Shown here piece by piece: positions 35,574 through 46,233 of a DNA stretch of 64,000 nucleotides. The DNA comes from Bog-756 sp963839925. GTDB lineage: Bacteria > Actinomycetota > Acidimicrobiia > Acidimicrobiales > RAAP-2. The translations under genes and the position numbers were made by a program. Each line of letters begins with the position of its first letter. The first letter of the stretch is position 1. The stretch covers positions 434,001 through 498,000 of the forward strand of contig CAWIWV010000002.1 of the NCBI GenBank assembly GCA_963839925.1, written 5' to 3'. The notes under the pieces are model-generated. The model was not told the DNA's origin and did not search any database. It was given only the letters and a program-made list of their open reading frames with translations.

Positions 35574-38500
35574 TCAGGCGCCGGCTTCGAGCGGACCGTC
35601 GGTGATCACCCCACCGAGCCCGCCGGCTTCCGGCGATCCGTCGGCCTCGTCCGAGGTCGGCACCGCACCCAGCCAGCTGGCGTCGATGTCCGAGGTGAAG
35701 CCTCCGAGCGTTGCGTCGCCACCGGTGTCCCGCAGCCAGGCGGCCAGGTCCTCGGTCGAGCCGTCACCCTCCGAACCGAGCGCCCAGAAGGGCATCGCCT
35801 CGGCACCGGGCATGTCCAGCCTGATGTCGCGGTAGCGCTCCATGCCCGTGCCGGCCGGGATCAGCTTGCCGATGATGATGTTCTCCTTCAGTCCGAACAG
35901 CTGGTCCGACTTGCCCTCGATGGCAGCCTCGGTCAGCACCCTGGTCGTCTCCTGGAAGGAGGCGGCCGAGAGCCAGCTCTCGGTGGCCAACGACGCCTTG
36001 GTGATCCCCATCAGCTCGGGACGCCCCTCGGCGGGTCGCTTGCCCTCCTGCACCAGCTCGCGGTTCACCTCGGCGTACGAGCGGCTGTCGACCCGCTCGC
36101 CGGGGAGGAACGTGGCGTCGCCGGGCTCGGCGACCAGCACCCGGCGCAACATCTGGCGCACGATCAGCTCGATGTGCTTGTCGTGGATCGAGACACCCTG
36201 GTCGCGGTAGACCTTCTGGACCTCTTCGACCAGGTACTGCTGGGTCTCGCGGATCCCCTTGACCTCGAGGAGCTCCTTGGGGTCCTTCGGGCCCTCGACC
36301 AACGCGTCTCCTGCTCCGACCTCCTGGCCGTCGACGACCTCGAGGTGGGCCCGCTGGGCGACCAGCACGGTGTGCTCGTCGCCGTTGTCGGCGACCACCG
36401 TGATGTGACGACCCGACTCGTCTTCGTCGACCCGGACCACGCCGGAGTGACGGGCGAGCACCGCGGCACCCTTCGGGGTGCGGGCCTCGAAGAGCTCGAC
36501 CACGCGGGGTAGTCCGTGGGTGATGTCCTCACCGACGATGCCGCCGGTGTGGAAGGTCCGCATGGTCAGCTGAGTACCCGGCTCACCGATCGACTGGGCG
36601 GCGATCACGCCGACCGCTTCGCCGAGCTCGATCATCTCGCCGGTGGCGAGGGACTGGCCGTAGCAGGCGGCGCAGATTCCCTGCTCCGCCTCGCAGGTGA
36701 GCACCGAGCGGGTGCGGACCCGGTCGACGGTCGGATCGTCGCGAAGTCGGGCCACGATCTCCTCGGTGAGAAGGGTGCCCGCTTCGATCTTCGACTTGTC
36801 CGCCAGGGTGACCGCTTCCGCGGTGATCCTGCCGTTGACCCTCGTCTCGAGGTAGGAGCGGGTGCCGGCGCCGTCGGGGACGATCCCTTCGATCCAGACA
36901 CCGCGAGTGGAGCCGCAGTCGTCCTCGCGGACGATGAGCTCCTGTGCCACGTCGACCAGACGGCGGGTGAGGTAGCCCGAGTCGGCGGTGCGCAACGCGG
37001 TGTCGGCCAGACCTTTGCGGGCACCGTGGGTCGAGATGAAGTACTCGAGGACCGAGAGCCCTTCCCGGAAGGAGGACTTGATCGGCCTCGGGATCATCTC
37101 ACCGCGGGGGTTGGAGACGAGTCCCTTCATACCGGCGATCTGACGGATCTGCTGGCTGTTTCCTCGGGCACCCGAGTCGACCATCATGTCGAGCGGGTTG
37201 AAGGCGATCGTGGACAGCGACTTCTCCATGGCCTTTCCGACCTCGGAGTTCGCGGAGGTCCAGATCTCGATCTCCTTCTGGCGCCGTTCGTCGTCGGTGA
37301 TGATCCCGCGCTTGAACTGCGCCTCGGCCTTCTCCGCTTCCTTCTCGTAGCGGTCGAGGATGACCTGCTTGTCGGGAGGGGTCCGCACGTCGTTGATCGA
37401 GATGGTCAGACCGGACTGGGCGGCATAGCGGAAGCCGAGCGCCTTGATCCGGTCGAGGCTGGCCGCCACCTCGTGCTTGGGGAAGTTGGCGGCCACCTCC
37501 TCGACGATGGAACCGACCGCGGTGTTCCGCTTGCCGACGATGTCGTTGATGTAGCGGTAGCCGTCGGGAAGTGCCAGGTTGAAGAACAGCCGTCCGGCGG
37601 TGGTCTCCAGCTCGACCCGCTCGTCGTCGGAGGCGGCGATGAGGTTGCCCTCTTCGTCCAGCTCGCCTCCGTTGGCGAGCGCGATGGACCGGGCCAGGTG
37701 CGAACCCGCCTCGGGTCGGACGACGATCTTGGCCTGGAGGTCGATGTCGCCGGAGTCGAAGGCGCGCTCGACTTCGTAGGCGTGCCGGAACACCCGGCCC
37801 TCGCCCTTTGCCCCGTCGAGGACCAGGGTCAGGTAGTAGATGCCGAACACCATGTCCTGGGTCGGCACGGTGATCGGGCGACCGGTCGCCGGCGAGAGGA
37901 TGTTGTTGGCGGACAGCATCAGCACCCGGGCTTCGGCCTGGGCCTCGGCGGACAGGGGCAGGTGGACCGCCATCTGGTCACCGTCGAAGTCGGCGTTGAA
38001 CGCGGTGCAGACCAGCGGGTGGACCTGGATGGCCTTGCCCTCCACGAGCACCGGCTCGAAGGCCTGGATGCCCAGGCGGTGCAAGGTCGGAGCACGGTTC
38101 AACAGGACCGGGTGCTCCTTGATGACCCCTTCGAGCACGTCCCAGACCTGGGGCCGGCGGCGCTCGACCATCCGCTTCGCGGACTTGATGTTCTGCGCGT
38201 ACTCCGCGTCGACCAACCGCTTCATCACGAAGGGCTTGAACAGCTCGAGTGCCATCAGCTTGGGCAGGCCGCACTGGTGGAGCTGCAGGGTCGGGCCGAT
38301 GACGATGACCGAGCGGCCCGAGTAGTCGACACGCTTCCCCAGGAGGTTCTGGCGGAAGCGACCCTGCTTGCCCTTCAACATGTCGGACAGGCTCTTGAGG
38401 GGCCGGTTACCCGGTCCGGTCACCGGCCGGCCACGGCGTCCGTTGTCGAAGAGGGCGTCCACCGCTTCCTGCAGCATCCGCTTCTCGTTGTTGATGATGA

Positions 38501-39650
38501 TCTCGGGCGCGCCGAGGTCGAGCAGTCGCTTGAGGCGATTGTTCCGGTTGATCACCCGGCGGTAGAGGTCGTTGAGGTCGGAGGTGGCGAACCGTCCACC
38601 GTCGAGCTGGACCATCGGGCGCAGGTCCGGCGGGATCACCGGAACCGAGTCGAGGATCATCGCCCGCGGATCGTTCGCCCGGCGGCCGTTCTCGTCGCGC
38701 CGGTTGAACGCGGTGACGATCTTCAACCGCTTGATCACCTTCTGCCGACGCTGGGCCGAGAGGGGCTTGCGCCCGTCGGCCGCATCGATCATCTCGCGCA
38801 GCTTGACCTCTTCGACATCGAGGTCGATGCGATCGATGAGCCGGGAGATGGTCTCTGCACCCATCCCGCCTTCGAAGTAGTCCTCGTAGCGGATGCGCAG
38901 CTCACGCCAGAGCATCTCGTCCTCGAGGATCTTGCGCGAGTGGAGGCTCTTGAACTCCTCGAAAGCACGCTGGGCGAGCTCGATCTCGCTCTGGTAGCGC
39001 TCGCGCACACCGGCGATCTCCTTCTCCACGTTGCGCTGGCGTGCCTTGACCTCGGCATCCTTCGCCCCGCCCTTCTCGAGCTCGGCGAGCTCTCCCTCGA
39101 GCGCCTTGAACCGGCGGTCGATCTCGAGATCCCGCTTCTTCTCGATGTCGGCGATCTCCGCGCCGAGCTCCGCCTCGAGCTCGGGCAGGTCCTCGTGGCG
39201 CTTGGCCTCGTCGACCCAGGTGACCAGGTTGGCGGCGAAGTAGATGACCTTCTCCAGCTGCTTGGCCTTGAGCTCTTCGCGCGCCTCGGTGCCCATGAGG
39301 AGGTAGGCCAGCCAGCTACGGGTACCCCGCAGGTACCAGATGTGCACCACAGGGGCTGCCAGCTCGATGTGGCCCATGCGCTCGCGCCGGACCTTCGAGC
39401 GGGTGACCTCCACCCCGCAGCGCTCGCAGATGATCCCGCGGAAACGCACCCGCTTGTACTTGCCGCAGTAGCACTCCCAGTCCTTGGTGGGACCGAAGAT
39501 CTTCTCGCAGAAGAGCCCGTCCTTTTCGGGGCGCAGGGTGCGGTAGTTGATGGTCTCCGGCTTCTTGACCTCGCCGTTGGACCAACCCCTGATCGAGTCG
39601 GCGGTCGCCAGCCCGATCCTCAGCTGATCGAAGTCGTTGACATCCAGCAT
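35574..39650 (-). CDS. rpoC: DNA-directed RNA polymerase subunit beta'
   Basis: Catalytic subunit of RNA polymerase. The N-terminal zinc finger (CYCGKYK, ICERCGVEV), the Mg-binding NADFDGDQMAVH and the second zinc site (CGSTRGVW, ICAACYG) are intact over 1358 residues. An actinobacterial-style insert lies between residues about 130 and 230. The last 50 residues are an acidic, low-complexity tail. ATG 39650 overlaps the frame-corrected rpoB stop as TGATG. Confidence 0.98.
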   Translation of the reverse strand: MLDVNDFDQLRIGLATADSIRGWSNGEVKKPETINYRTLRPEKDGLFCEKIFGPTKDWECYCGKYKRVRFRGIICERCGVEVTRSKVRRERMGHIELAAPVVHIWYLRGTRSWLAYLLMGTEAREELKAKQLEKVIYFAANLVTWVDEAKRHEDLPELEAELGAEIADIEKKRDLEIDRRFKALEGELAELEKGGAKDAEVKARQRNVEKEIAGVRERYQSEIELAQRAFEEFKSLHSRKILEDEMLWRELRIRYEDYFEGGMGAETISRLIDRIDLDVEEVKLREMIDAADGRKPLSAQRRQKVIKRLKIVTAFNRRDENGRRANDPRAMILDSVPVIPPDLRPMVQLDGGRFATSDLNDLYRRVINRNNRLKRLLDLGAPEIIINNEKRMLQEAVDALFDNGRRGRPVTGPGNRPLKSLSDMLKGKQGRFRQNLLGKRVDYSGRSVIVIGPTLQLHQCGLPKLMALELFKPFVMKRLVDAEYAQNIKSAKRMVERRRPQVWDVLEGVIKEHPVLLNRAPTLHRLGIQAFEPVLVEGKAIQVHPLVCTAFNADFDGDQMAVHLPLSAEAQAEARVLMLSANNILSPATGRPITVPTQDMVFGIYYLTLVLDGAKGEGRVFRHAYEVERAFDSGDIDLQAKIVVRPEAGSHLARSIALANGGELDEEGNLIAASDDERVELETTAGRLFFNLALPDGYRYINDIVGKRNTAVGSIVEEVAANFPKHEVAASLDRIKALGFRYAAQSGLTISINDVRTPPDKQVILDRYEKEAEKAEAQFKRGIITDDERRQKEIEIWTSANSEVGKAMEKSLSTIAFNPLDMMVDSGARGNSQQIRQIAGMKGLVSNPRGEMIPRPIKSSFREGLSVLEYFISTHGARKGLADTALRTADSGYLTRRLVDVAQELIVREDDCGSTRGVWIEGIVPDGAGTRSYLETRVNGRITAEAVTLADKSKIEAGTLLTEEIVARLRDDPTVDRVRTRSVLTCEAEQGICAACYGQSLATGEMIELGEAVGVIAAQSIGEPGTQLTMRTFHTGGIVGEDITHGLPRVVELFEARTPKGAAVLARHSGVVRVDEDESGRHITVVADNGDEHTVLVAQRAHLEVVDGQEVGAGDALVEGPKDPKELLEVKGIRETQQYLVEEVQKVYRDQGVSIHDKHIELIVRQMLRRVLVAEPGDATFLPGERVDSRSYAEVNRELVQEGKRPAEGRPELMGITKASLATESWLSAASFQETTRVLTEAAIEGKSDQLFGLKENIIIGKLIPAGTGMERYRDIRLDMPGAEAMPFWALGSEGDGSTEDLAAWLRDTGGDATLGGFTSDIDASWLGAVPTSDEADGSPEAGGLGGVITDGPLEAGA

Positions 39651-42600
39651 CAGAAACCCCTTTCCGCGGCGCGCCGTGCGTCTTCTTCGTCCGACCCGCG
39701 CTCAGGCCGGCTGATGTCGATACCGAGCTCTTCGGCCGTGCGGAACACGTCCTCGTCCAGCTCGCGGCATCTCGATCTCTTCTCCGCCCGGTGCCAGGAC
39801 TTCGACGTCCAGGCAGAGGGACTGCATTTCCTTGATGAGCACCTTGAAGCTCTCGGGGATCCCCGGCTCGGGGATGTTCTCGCCCTTCACGATGGCCTCG
39901 TAGACCTTGACCCGGCCGAGGACGTCGTCGGACTTGATGGTCAGCAACTCTTGGAGTGCATAGGCGGCGCCGAATGCCTCGAGGGCCCACACCTCCATCT
40001 CTCCGAAGCGCTGCCCACCGAACTGGGCCTTCCCACCCAGAGGCTGCTGGGTGATCATCGAGTACGGACCGGTCGAACGGGCGTGGATCTTGTCGTCGAC
40101 CAGGTGGTGGAGTTTGAGGATGTACACGTACCCGACCGAGATCGGGTTGTCGTACTTCTCGCCGGTCCGACCGTTGTAGAGCCACGACTTCCCGTCGTCG
40201 GCGACCTGCACGTCGCCGTCGACCCCGTCGGGGTTGAGCTTGCGGAAGATCTGCTGGATCGTCGGGTGACGACCGGCGTCGGCCTCCTCGTCCCAGTGCG
40301 CACCGTCGAAGACCGGGGTCGAGACCCACACGGCCGGGTCGGTGCGCGGCCGGGTCTTGGTCTCGGTGCCCCGGAGCGGCGCGCTGGCGGACTCGCCCGC
40401 GTCCTCCCAACCCCAGCGGGCGGCGTACCCGAGGTGGGACTCGAGCACCTGGCCCACGTTCATCCGGCTCGGCACGCCGAGTGGGTTGAGGATGATGTCG
40501 ACCGGGGTTCCGTCGGCCTGGTACGGCATGTCCTCGATCGGGAGGATCTTGGAGATGACGCCCTTGTTGCCGTGGCGGCCGGCCAGCTTGTCTCCTTCGG
40601 AGATCTTGCGTTTCTGGGCCACGTAGACCCGGACCAGCTGCTCGACCCCGGGCGGAAGCTCGTGCGCGTCGTCCCGTGAGAAGACCCGCACGTCGATGAC
40701 GGTTCCCTGCTCACCGTGGGGGACCTTCAGCGAGGTGTCGCGGACTTCGCGCGCCTTCTCGCCGAAGATGGCCCGCAACAGACGCTCTTCGGGGGTCTGC
40801 TCGGTCTCACCCTTCGGGGTCACCTTGCCGACCAGCACGTCGCCGGGACCGACCTCGGCCCCGATCCGGATGATGCCGCGCTCGTCGAGGTCGGCCAGGA
40901 TCTCCTCGGACAGGTTCGGGATGTCCCGGGTGATCTCCTCGGCCCCGAGCTTGGTGTCGCGGGCGTCGACTTCGTGCTCCTCGATGTGGATCGAGGTGAG
41001 CACGTCGTCCTTGACCAACCGCTCGGAGAGGATGATCGCGTCCTCGTAGTTGTACCCCTCCCAGGGCATGAACGCGACCAGCAGGTTCTTGCCGAGCGCG
41101 AGCTCGCCGTTGTGGGTGGCGGGCCCGTCTGCCAGCACGTCCCCGGCGGACACCTTCTGTCCGGTGTCGACGATGACCTTCTGGTTGATCGCGGTGTTCT
41201 GGTTCGAGCGGCGGAACTTGGCCAACCGGTAGACCTTCTTGCCGAGGGCAATGCCGTTGCGGTCCTTGGACCCGGCCTTGTACTCGACGGTGATCTGGTC
41301 GCCGGAGACGTCGATGACGGTTCCTTCGGCCTCGGCCAGCACCACGTCGCCCGCGTCACGGGCTGCCCGGGCCTCGACCCCGGTCCCGATGTAAGGAGCC
41401 TCGGGAACCACCAACGGGACGGCCTGCTTCTGCATGTTGGCGCCCATGAGGGCACGGTTGGCGTCGTCGTGCTCGACGAACGGAATGAGAGCGGTCGAGA
41501 CCGACACGATCTGCTTCGGCGAGACGTCCATCAGGTCGACCTCGGCCGGAGGCACGAAGTCGATCTCCGACGTGGTGCCGTAGGACGTCGTTGCTGCACC
41601 CACCCGCACGCCGGTTCCCTGAGGCCCGCGGCGGACGAGCACCTTCTCCTCGGTGAAGCGACCGTCGTCGTCGAGGGCGGCGGAGGCCTGGGCGATGACG
41701 TGCTCCTCCTCCTCGTCGGCAGCCAGGTAGGTGATCTCCTTGGTCACCTTGCCGTCGACCACCTTGCGGTACGGGGTCTCGATGAAGCCGTACTCGTTGA
41801 CCCGCGCGTAGGTGGCGAGCGAACCGATCAGGCCGATGTTCGGACCCTCGGGCGTCTCGATCGGACACATCCGGCCGTAGTGGGAGGTGTGCACGTCACG
41901 AACCTCGAAGCCGGCCCGCTCCCGGGAGAGACCGCCCGGACCGAGCGCCGACAGCCGGCGCTTGTGGGCGAGGCCCGACAGCGGATTGTTCTGGTCCATG
42001 AACTGGCTGAGCTGGCTGGTGCCGAAGAACTCCTTGACCGCGGCCACCACCGGCCGGATGTTGATGAGGGTCTGCGGGGTGATCGCCTCGACGTCCTGGG
42101 TGGTCATGCGCTCGCGCACCACCCGCTCCATCCGGGAGAGACCCACCCGCACCTGGTTCTGGATGAGCTCGCCGACCGAACGGATCCGGCGGTTGGCGAA
42201 GTGGTCCTGGTCGTCGATCCGGTAGGTCGACTCACCGTCGGCCATGTGCTTGGCCAGATGGAGCATGTAGGTCGACGCGGCCAGGATCTCCGACGGGCTG
42301 AGCACCCCTTGGGTCGGCGAGGGACGCTCGAGATCGACCTTCAAGATGTCGGCGATCCGCTCGATCTCCGGTCCGAGCTTGCGGTTGAGCTTGTAGCGAC
42401 CGACACGGGTGAGGTCGTAGCGCTTCGGGTTGAAGAAGGCGTTCTCGAAGTACTGCCGAGCGGCCTCGACCGACAGCGGCTCGCCGGGCCGTGCCCGCTT
42501 GTAGATCTCGAGCAGCGCTTCCTCGCGGGACGGGGCGAGGTTCTGCTCCTTCTCCCATTGCCCTTCGAGGAAGTCGAAGTGACGCACGAAGCGCTCGAGG

Positions 42601-43226
42601 AAGGCCTGGTCCTCGTAGCCGAGCGCGCGCAACAGCACGAACAGGGAGAGCCGGCGCTTGCGGGCCACTCGGCACCCTGCGGTGACGTCCTTGGAGGGCT
42701 TGGCCTCGACGTCGAACTCGATCCACTCCCCGCGGTAGGGATGGATGGTGCCGGTGAAGACCGTCTTTGCGTCACGCCCCGGCTGGAAGATGACCCCGGG
42801 AGAGCGAACCAGCTGGCTCACCACCACCCGCTCGGTTCCGTTGACGATAAAGGTTCCCTTGTCGGTCATCACCGGGAAGTCCCCCATGAAGACCGTCTGC
42901 TCCTTGATTTCGCCGGTGCCCGCGTTCATGAACCGCGCGCGCACGAAGACCGGCGCGGCGTAGGTCATGTCCTTTTCCTTGCACTCCTCCACCGAGAACT
43001 TCGGCGGCGGACGCAGATCCGGATCCTCCGGATCGAACTCCAGCTCGAGGCTCAGCTGGCCGGTGAAGTCCTCGATGGGGCTGATGTCGTTGAACGTTTC
43101 GGCGAGGCCTCGCTCGAGGAACCACTGGAAGGAGTCCCTCTGGATCGCGACGAGGTCCGGCAATGGCAGGGCTTCGTCGATGTTGGCAAACGAAAAACGT
43201 TCCGGGCTGTTGGACCGTGTAGGCAA
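39650..43226 (-). CDS. rpoB: DNA-directed RNA polymerase subunit beta, +1 frameshift near the C-terminus
   Basis: Start TTG 43226 has a GGAGGAG site 7 nt upstream. The body is a normal actinobacterial beta subunit; the rifampicin region (FMDQNNPLSG, HKRRLSALG) is wild type. Near 39769 the frame breaks: after GGEEIEM the expected end RELDEDVFRTAEELGIDISR continues in the next frame owing to one extra C in ATGCCGCGAG. As written the protein stops early at 39702 with a missense tail. With the correction the stop TGA overlaps the rpoC ATG, the usual arrangement, and the length is about 1191 residues. Most likely a consensus error. Confidence 0.96.
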
Positions 43227-43448
43227 CGGCCTACTCCTCCCAGTTGCATGGCGAATGGGGCGACGACGGGGTACTGCGAGGCACTGCTACTCGGGGGCTA
43301 CTCGGGGCGGGGTACTTCTGGGCACATGTTGGGGAACTTCTCAGGGGTCGACGACTACCGCCGCAGCGGTCGTGAGGGGGCGCCGGGGCGCGCGTCAATC
43401 AGCAAAAGCACTGAAAGAGGCGAAAGGGGAGACCACGGCAACCAGACA

Positions 43449-43477
43449 TACTAACCGGGCGCGCAGAAGAGTACAAC
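43449..43477 (-). promoter_or_regulatory. rpoB promoter candidate, proximal
   Basis: TTGTAC (43477-43472), 17-nt spacer, TAGTAT (43454-43449). Predicted start near 43442, about 215 nt before the rpoB start codon. Confidence 0.6.
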
Positions 43478-43511
43478 CCCGCACGCGGGCGCCCCCGACG
43501 TAGGCCCGCAT

Positions 43512-43540
43512 ACGGTAGAAGACCCGCTGACCGCCGTCAA
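43512..43540 (-). promoter_or_regulatory. rpoB promoter candidate, distal
   Basis: TTGACG (43540-43535), 17-nt spacer, TACCGT (43517-43512). Best match to the sigma-A consensus in the window. With the proximal site it forms a tandem pair 63 bp apart. Confidence 0.65.
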
Positions 43541-43575
43541 GGACATCTTTGGTTCCGGACAACCCCCGGATCGCG

Positions 43576-43591
43576 CCGACCGGGCGGTCGG
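43576..43591 (-). terminator. hairpin just after rplL
   Basis: CCGACC and GGTCGG pair around a 4-nt loop 1-2 nt after the rplL stop. No T-run follows; it may attenuate read-through from rplJL into rpoBC. Confidence 0.35.
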
Positions 43592-43592
43592 G

Positions 43593-43994
43593 CTACTTGA
43601 GCTCGACCGTGGCGCCAGCACCTTCGAGCTGGGCTTTTGCCTTCTCGGCGTCTTCCTTGTTGGCCTTCTCGAGCACCGGCTTGGGGGCGCTGTCCACCAG
43701 GTCCTTGGCCTCTTTGAGACCGAGGCTGGTCAGCGAGCGCACCTCCTTGATCACCTGGATCTTCTTGTCGCCGGCTGCGGTGAGGATGACGTCGAACTCG
43801 GTCTTCTCCTCTTCACCGCCGGCGGCCTCGGCTCCTCCACCGCCACCCGCCGGGGCTGCTGCGGCCACCGCCAGCGGGGCGGCTGCGGTCACCCCGAAGC
43901 GCTCCTCGAAATCCTTGAGCAGTTCGCTCAGCTCGAGCACGGACAGCTCGGAGATGCCGTCCAGGATCTGGTCCTTGGTCAGGGTGCCTGCCAT
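43593..43994 (-). CDS. rplL: 50S ribosomal protein L7/L12
   Basis: Stalk protein that recruits translation factors. N-terminal dimerisation domain (ILDGISELSVLELSELLKDF), Ala/Gly hinge, and C-terminal domain with KTEFDVILTAAGDKKIQVIK. 133 residues from ATG 43994. Confidence 0.98.
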   Translation of the reverse strand: MAGTLTKDQILDGISELSVLELSELLKDFEERFGVTAAAPLAVAAAAPAGGGGGAEAAGGEEEKTEFDVILTAAGDKKIQVIKEVRSLTSLGLKEAKDLVDSAPKPVLEKANKEDAEKAKAQLEGAGATVELK

Positions 43995-44060
43995 TGTTCT
44001 TTGCTCCTTGTTTCTTCGGTCTTGTACTCGGTCGTATCGATCTGGCTCTGCTGTTCGGCG

Positions 44061-44780
44061 CTACTCGCCGGACTCCGCTTCAGCAGGGGCCTCTGCTTCT
44101 GCTGATGGCTCAGTTTCTGCCTCGGCGGGGGCTGCCTCTGCTTCGGCGGTCGCCTCTTCTGTGGGAGCCTCCGCTTCGGCGTTGGCCTCGGCTTCTGCCG
44201 AGGGAGCAATGTCGGATTCGGCCGGGGCACCGGCCGCCTCGGGCAACGACTCCCCCGTAGCCTGCTTCTGGTCCAGCAGGGCCGACAGCCCGTAGGCGAA
44301 GTTCCTCGGCAGGGCCTCGACCAGGTTGGCCAGCTGGCGGAGGGGAGCGATCAGTGCGCCGGCGAACTGCGCGAGCAGGACCTCTCGGGACGGCAGTTCT
44401 GCAAGTGCGTTGATGTCGCTGGCCGAGACGACTCCCTCGCCGATCATCCCGCCCTTCACGACCAGATTCGGGTTGGCGCGTGAGAAGTCCCGCAGCGCCT
44501 TCGCCACTGCACTCACGTCGCCTCTCACGAAGGCGATGGCGGTCGGACCGCTCAGCAGCTCGTGCATCGGGGCCTGAGGTCCACCGGCCACAGCGATCTT
44601 GACGAGGGTGTTCTTGTAGATCTTGTAGTCGCCACCGGCGGCCGACAGGCTCTGACGGAGCTCGGCCATCTCGGCCACGGTGAGCCCGCGGTACTCGGTC
44701 AGCAGCGCCCCATCCGACTCGGCAAGGCGGTCGCGAACCTCATCGACGACGGCGACCTTCTCGGCCCTCGGATTGTCCAT
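44061..44780 (-). CDS. rplJ: 50S ribosomal protein L10 with long Glu/Ala tail
   Basis: Stalk base that binds L7/L12 dimers. The core from ATG 44780 has KVAVVDEVRDRLAES, LLTEYRGLTVAEMAELR and YKIYKNTLVKIA. After about residue 185 comes an acidic Ala/Glu-rich tail with PAEAE-type repeats, giving 239 residues against about 175 normally. Confidence 0.96.
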   Translation of the reverse strand: MDNPRAEKVAVVDEVRDRLAESDGALLTEYRGLTVAEMAELRQSLSAAGGDYKIYKNTLVKIAVAGGPQAPMHELLSGPTAIAFVRGDVSAVAKALRDFSRANPNLVVKGGMIGEGVVSASDINALAELPSREVLLAQFAGALIAPLRQLANLVEALPRNFAYGLSALLDQKQATGESLPEAAGAPAESDIAPSAEAEANAEAEAPTEEATAEAEAAPAEAETEPSAEAEAPAEAESGE

Positions 44781-44963
44781 GGTCCCTCCGCCGAGCACGT
44801 GGCTCGGATCCGGGCCGTAGACGCCATCTCGTGGCGGCGCGCGAGCAGGTTCGCTCGACGCGGAACGCCTCGTCAGGCGGACCCGCTGCGGGTCCCTTCG
44901 GTGCCGGCTGTTCGGCACACCGGAGTTCTACGGCAGTTCAGTAATACGAAAGATGAGACTCTA
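44781..44963 (-). promoter_or_regulatory. rplJ leader, candidate L10 autoregulatory region
   Basis: The gap between rplA and rplJ contains a TAGAGT hexamer (44963-44958) as a possible -10 box with a poor -35, then a structured leader: a hairpin GGTG..CCG/CGG..CACC near 44900-44922 and a GACCC/GGGTC hairpin near 44880-44895. L10 leaders are known in many bacteria; I cannot confirm the L10-binding kink-turn by eye. Confidence 0.35.
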
Positions 44964-45010
44964 GCCCAAAGCGCCTGGTCCGACCAGACGCGCTCCCCAA
45001 GACAGGCGGG

Positions 45011-45732
45011 TCAGGCGGTGGCGGCCAGCTCGTCGCCGGTCTTGCGAGCCAGAAGTGGGTCGACATGCACGCCCGGGCCCATGGTCGACGAAAGGGTCAC
45101 CGCACGCACGTAGCGGCCCTTGGACGAAGCCGGCTTGGCTCGGTAGATCTCCTCCATCACCGCGTGCAGGTTCTCCAGTAGCTGAGCTTCCTCGAAGGAA
45201 GCCTTGCCGATGCGCAGATGGATGTTGCCCACCTTGTCCGTCCGGTACTCGACTCGTCCACCCTTGAACTCGCCGACCGCACGTTCGACATCGTCGGTCA
45301 CCGTTCCGGTCTTCGGGTTGGGCATCAGCCCCGCGGCCCGAGCACCCGACCCAAGGTCCCCACCTGGCCCATCATGTCGGGGGTTGCGATGGCTACGTCG
45401 AACTCGAGAAATCCCTCGTTCGCCACCCGAGCCACCAGGTCGTCGGCCCCGACCACGTCGGCGCCGGCCGAACGCGCCTCGGCCGCCTTCTCCCCTGCGG
45501 CGAACACCGCCACCCTCGCGGTGCGCCCGGTGCCTGCCGGCAAGGACAGCGTCCCCCGGACGATCTGATCCGCCTTCCGCGGATCCACCCCCAGCCGGAC
45601 GGCAATCTCGACGGTCTCGTCGAACGACGCCTTGGCCGATCCCTTCACCAGCCCCACTGCCTCGACCGGCGTGTAGAGGTGCTGTCGATCGATCTCGGCG
45701 ACGCTCGCCGTGTACTTCTTTCCCCGCGACAT
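45011..45732 (-). CDS. rplA: 50S ribosomal protein L1, split by a -1 frameshift
   Basis: The N-terminal 135 residues (45325-45732) run from RGKKYTASVAEIDRQHLY to LGRVLGPRG and hit a TGA; the C-terminal 104 residues (45011-45325) start MPNPKTGTVTDDVERAVGEF. In all L1 proteins these join as GPRGLMPNPKTGT. One missing base (GGCTG where GGCCTG is expected) creates TGATG at the junction. The break is inside domain II, so two separate chains are unlikely to fold well. Probably a consensus error; corrected length is about 240 residues. Confidence 0.93.
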
Positions 45733-45768
45733 CTGGTTTCTCCCTCTTCCTCGAACGTTTCTGCCGGC

Positions 45769-46200
45769 TCAGCCGCTGACGGCCAGACCCATCGAGCGGG
45801 CGGTGCCTGCGACCTGGCGCTTGGCCGCCTCGATGTCGGTGGTGTTCAGATCGGGGAGCTTGATGGCTGCGATCTCTGCGAGCTGGGCATCGGTGACCGT
45901 CCCGACCTGCTCCCGACCCGAGGTGGAGGAGCCCTTCTCCAAGCCGGCCGCCTGACGCAACAGCACCGGGGTCGGCGGGGTCTTCAAGACGAAGGAGAAG
46001 GTCCGGTCCTCGTAGATGGAGATCTCGACGGGCACGACCGAGCCCCGCTGGTTCTCGGTGGCTGCGTTGTACTGCTTGCAGAAGTCCATCGTCTGGACCC
46101 CGTGGGGGCCCAGCGCGGTCCCGACCGGGGGTGCGGGGGTCGCTCCACCTGCGGGGAGCTGGATCTTCACAATTGCGATGACGCGCTTCTTGGGTGGCAT
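45769..46200 (-). CDS. rplK: 50S ribosomal protein L11
   Basis: L11 of the GTPase-associated centre. It has KIQLPAGGATPAPPVGTALG, the linker and the C-terminal RNA-binding domain (TDIEAAKRQVAGTARSMGL). 143 residues, ATG 46200. Confidence 0.98.
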   Translation of the reverse strand: MPPKKRVIAIVKIQLPAGGATPAPPVGTALGPHGVQTMDFCKQYNAATENQRGSVVPVEISIYEDRTFSFVLKTPPTPVLLRQAAGLEKGSSTSGREQVGTVTDAQLAEIAAIKLPDLNTTDIEAAKRQVAGTARSMGLAVSG

Positions 46201-46233
46201 CGATGCCTCTTCTTTCCCTGGTTCCCTGGCTCG

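Larger units (their letters stand above)
43227..43592 (-). other. rplL-rpoB intergenic region (rpoB leader)
   Basis: 366 bp without a gene. It holds, in transcript order, a short hairpin after rplL, two spaced promoter candidates and a leader of over 200 nt to the rpoB TTG. I see no small ORF that is convincing. Confidence 0.6.

Noticed and set aside
36516..43454. Very long plus-strand open frames (1387 and 912 codons)
   Set aside because: They mirror rpoC and rpoB codon for codon, are rich in Asp/Val/Leu/His as GC-skewed antisense frames are, and match nothing.
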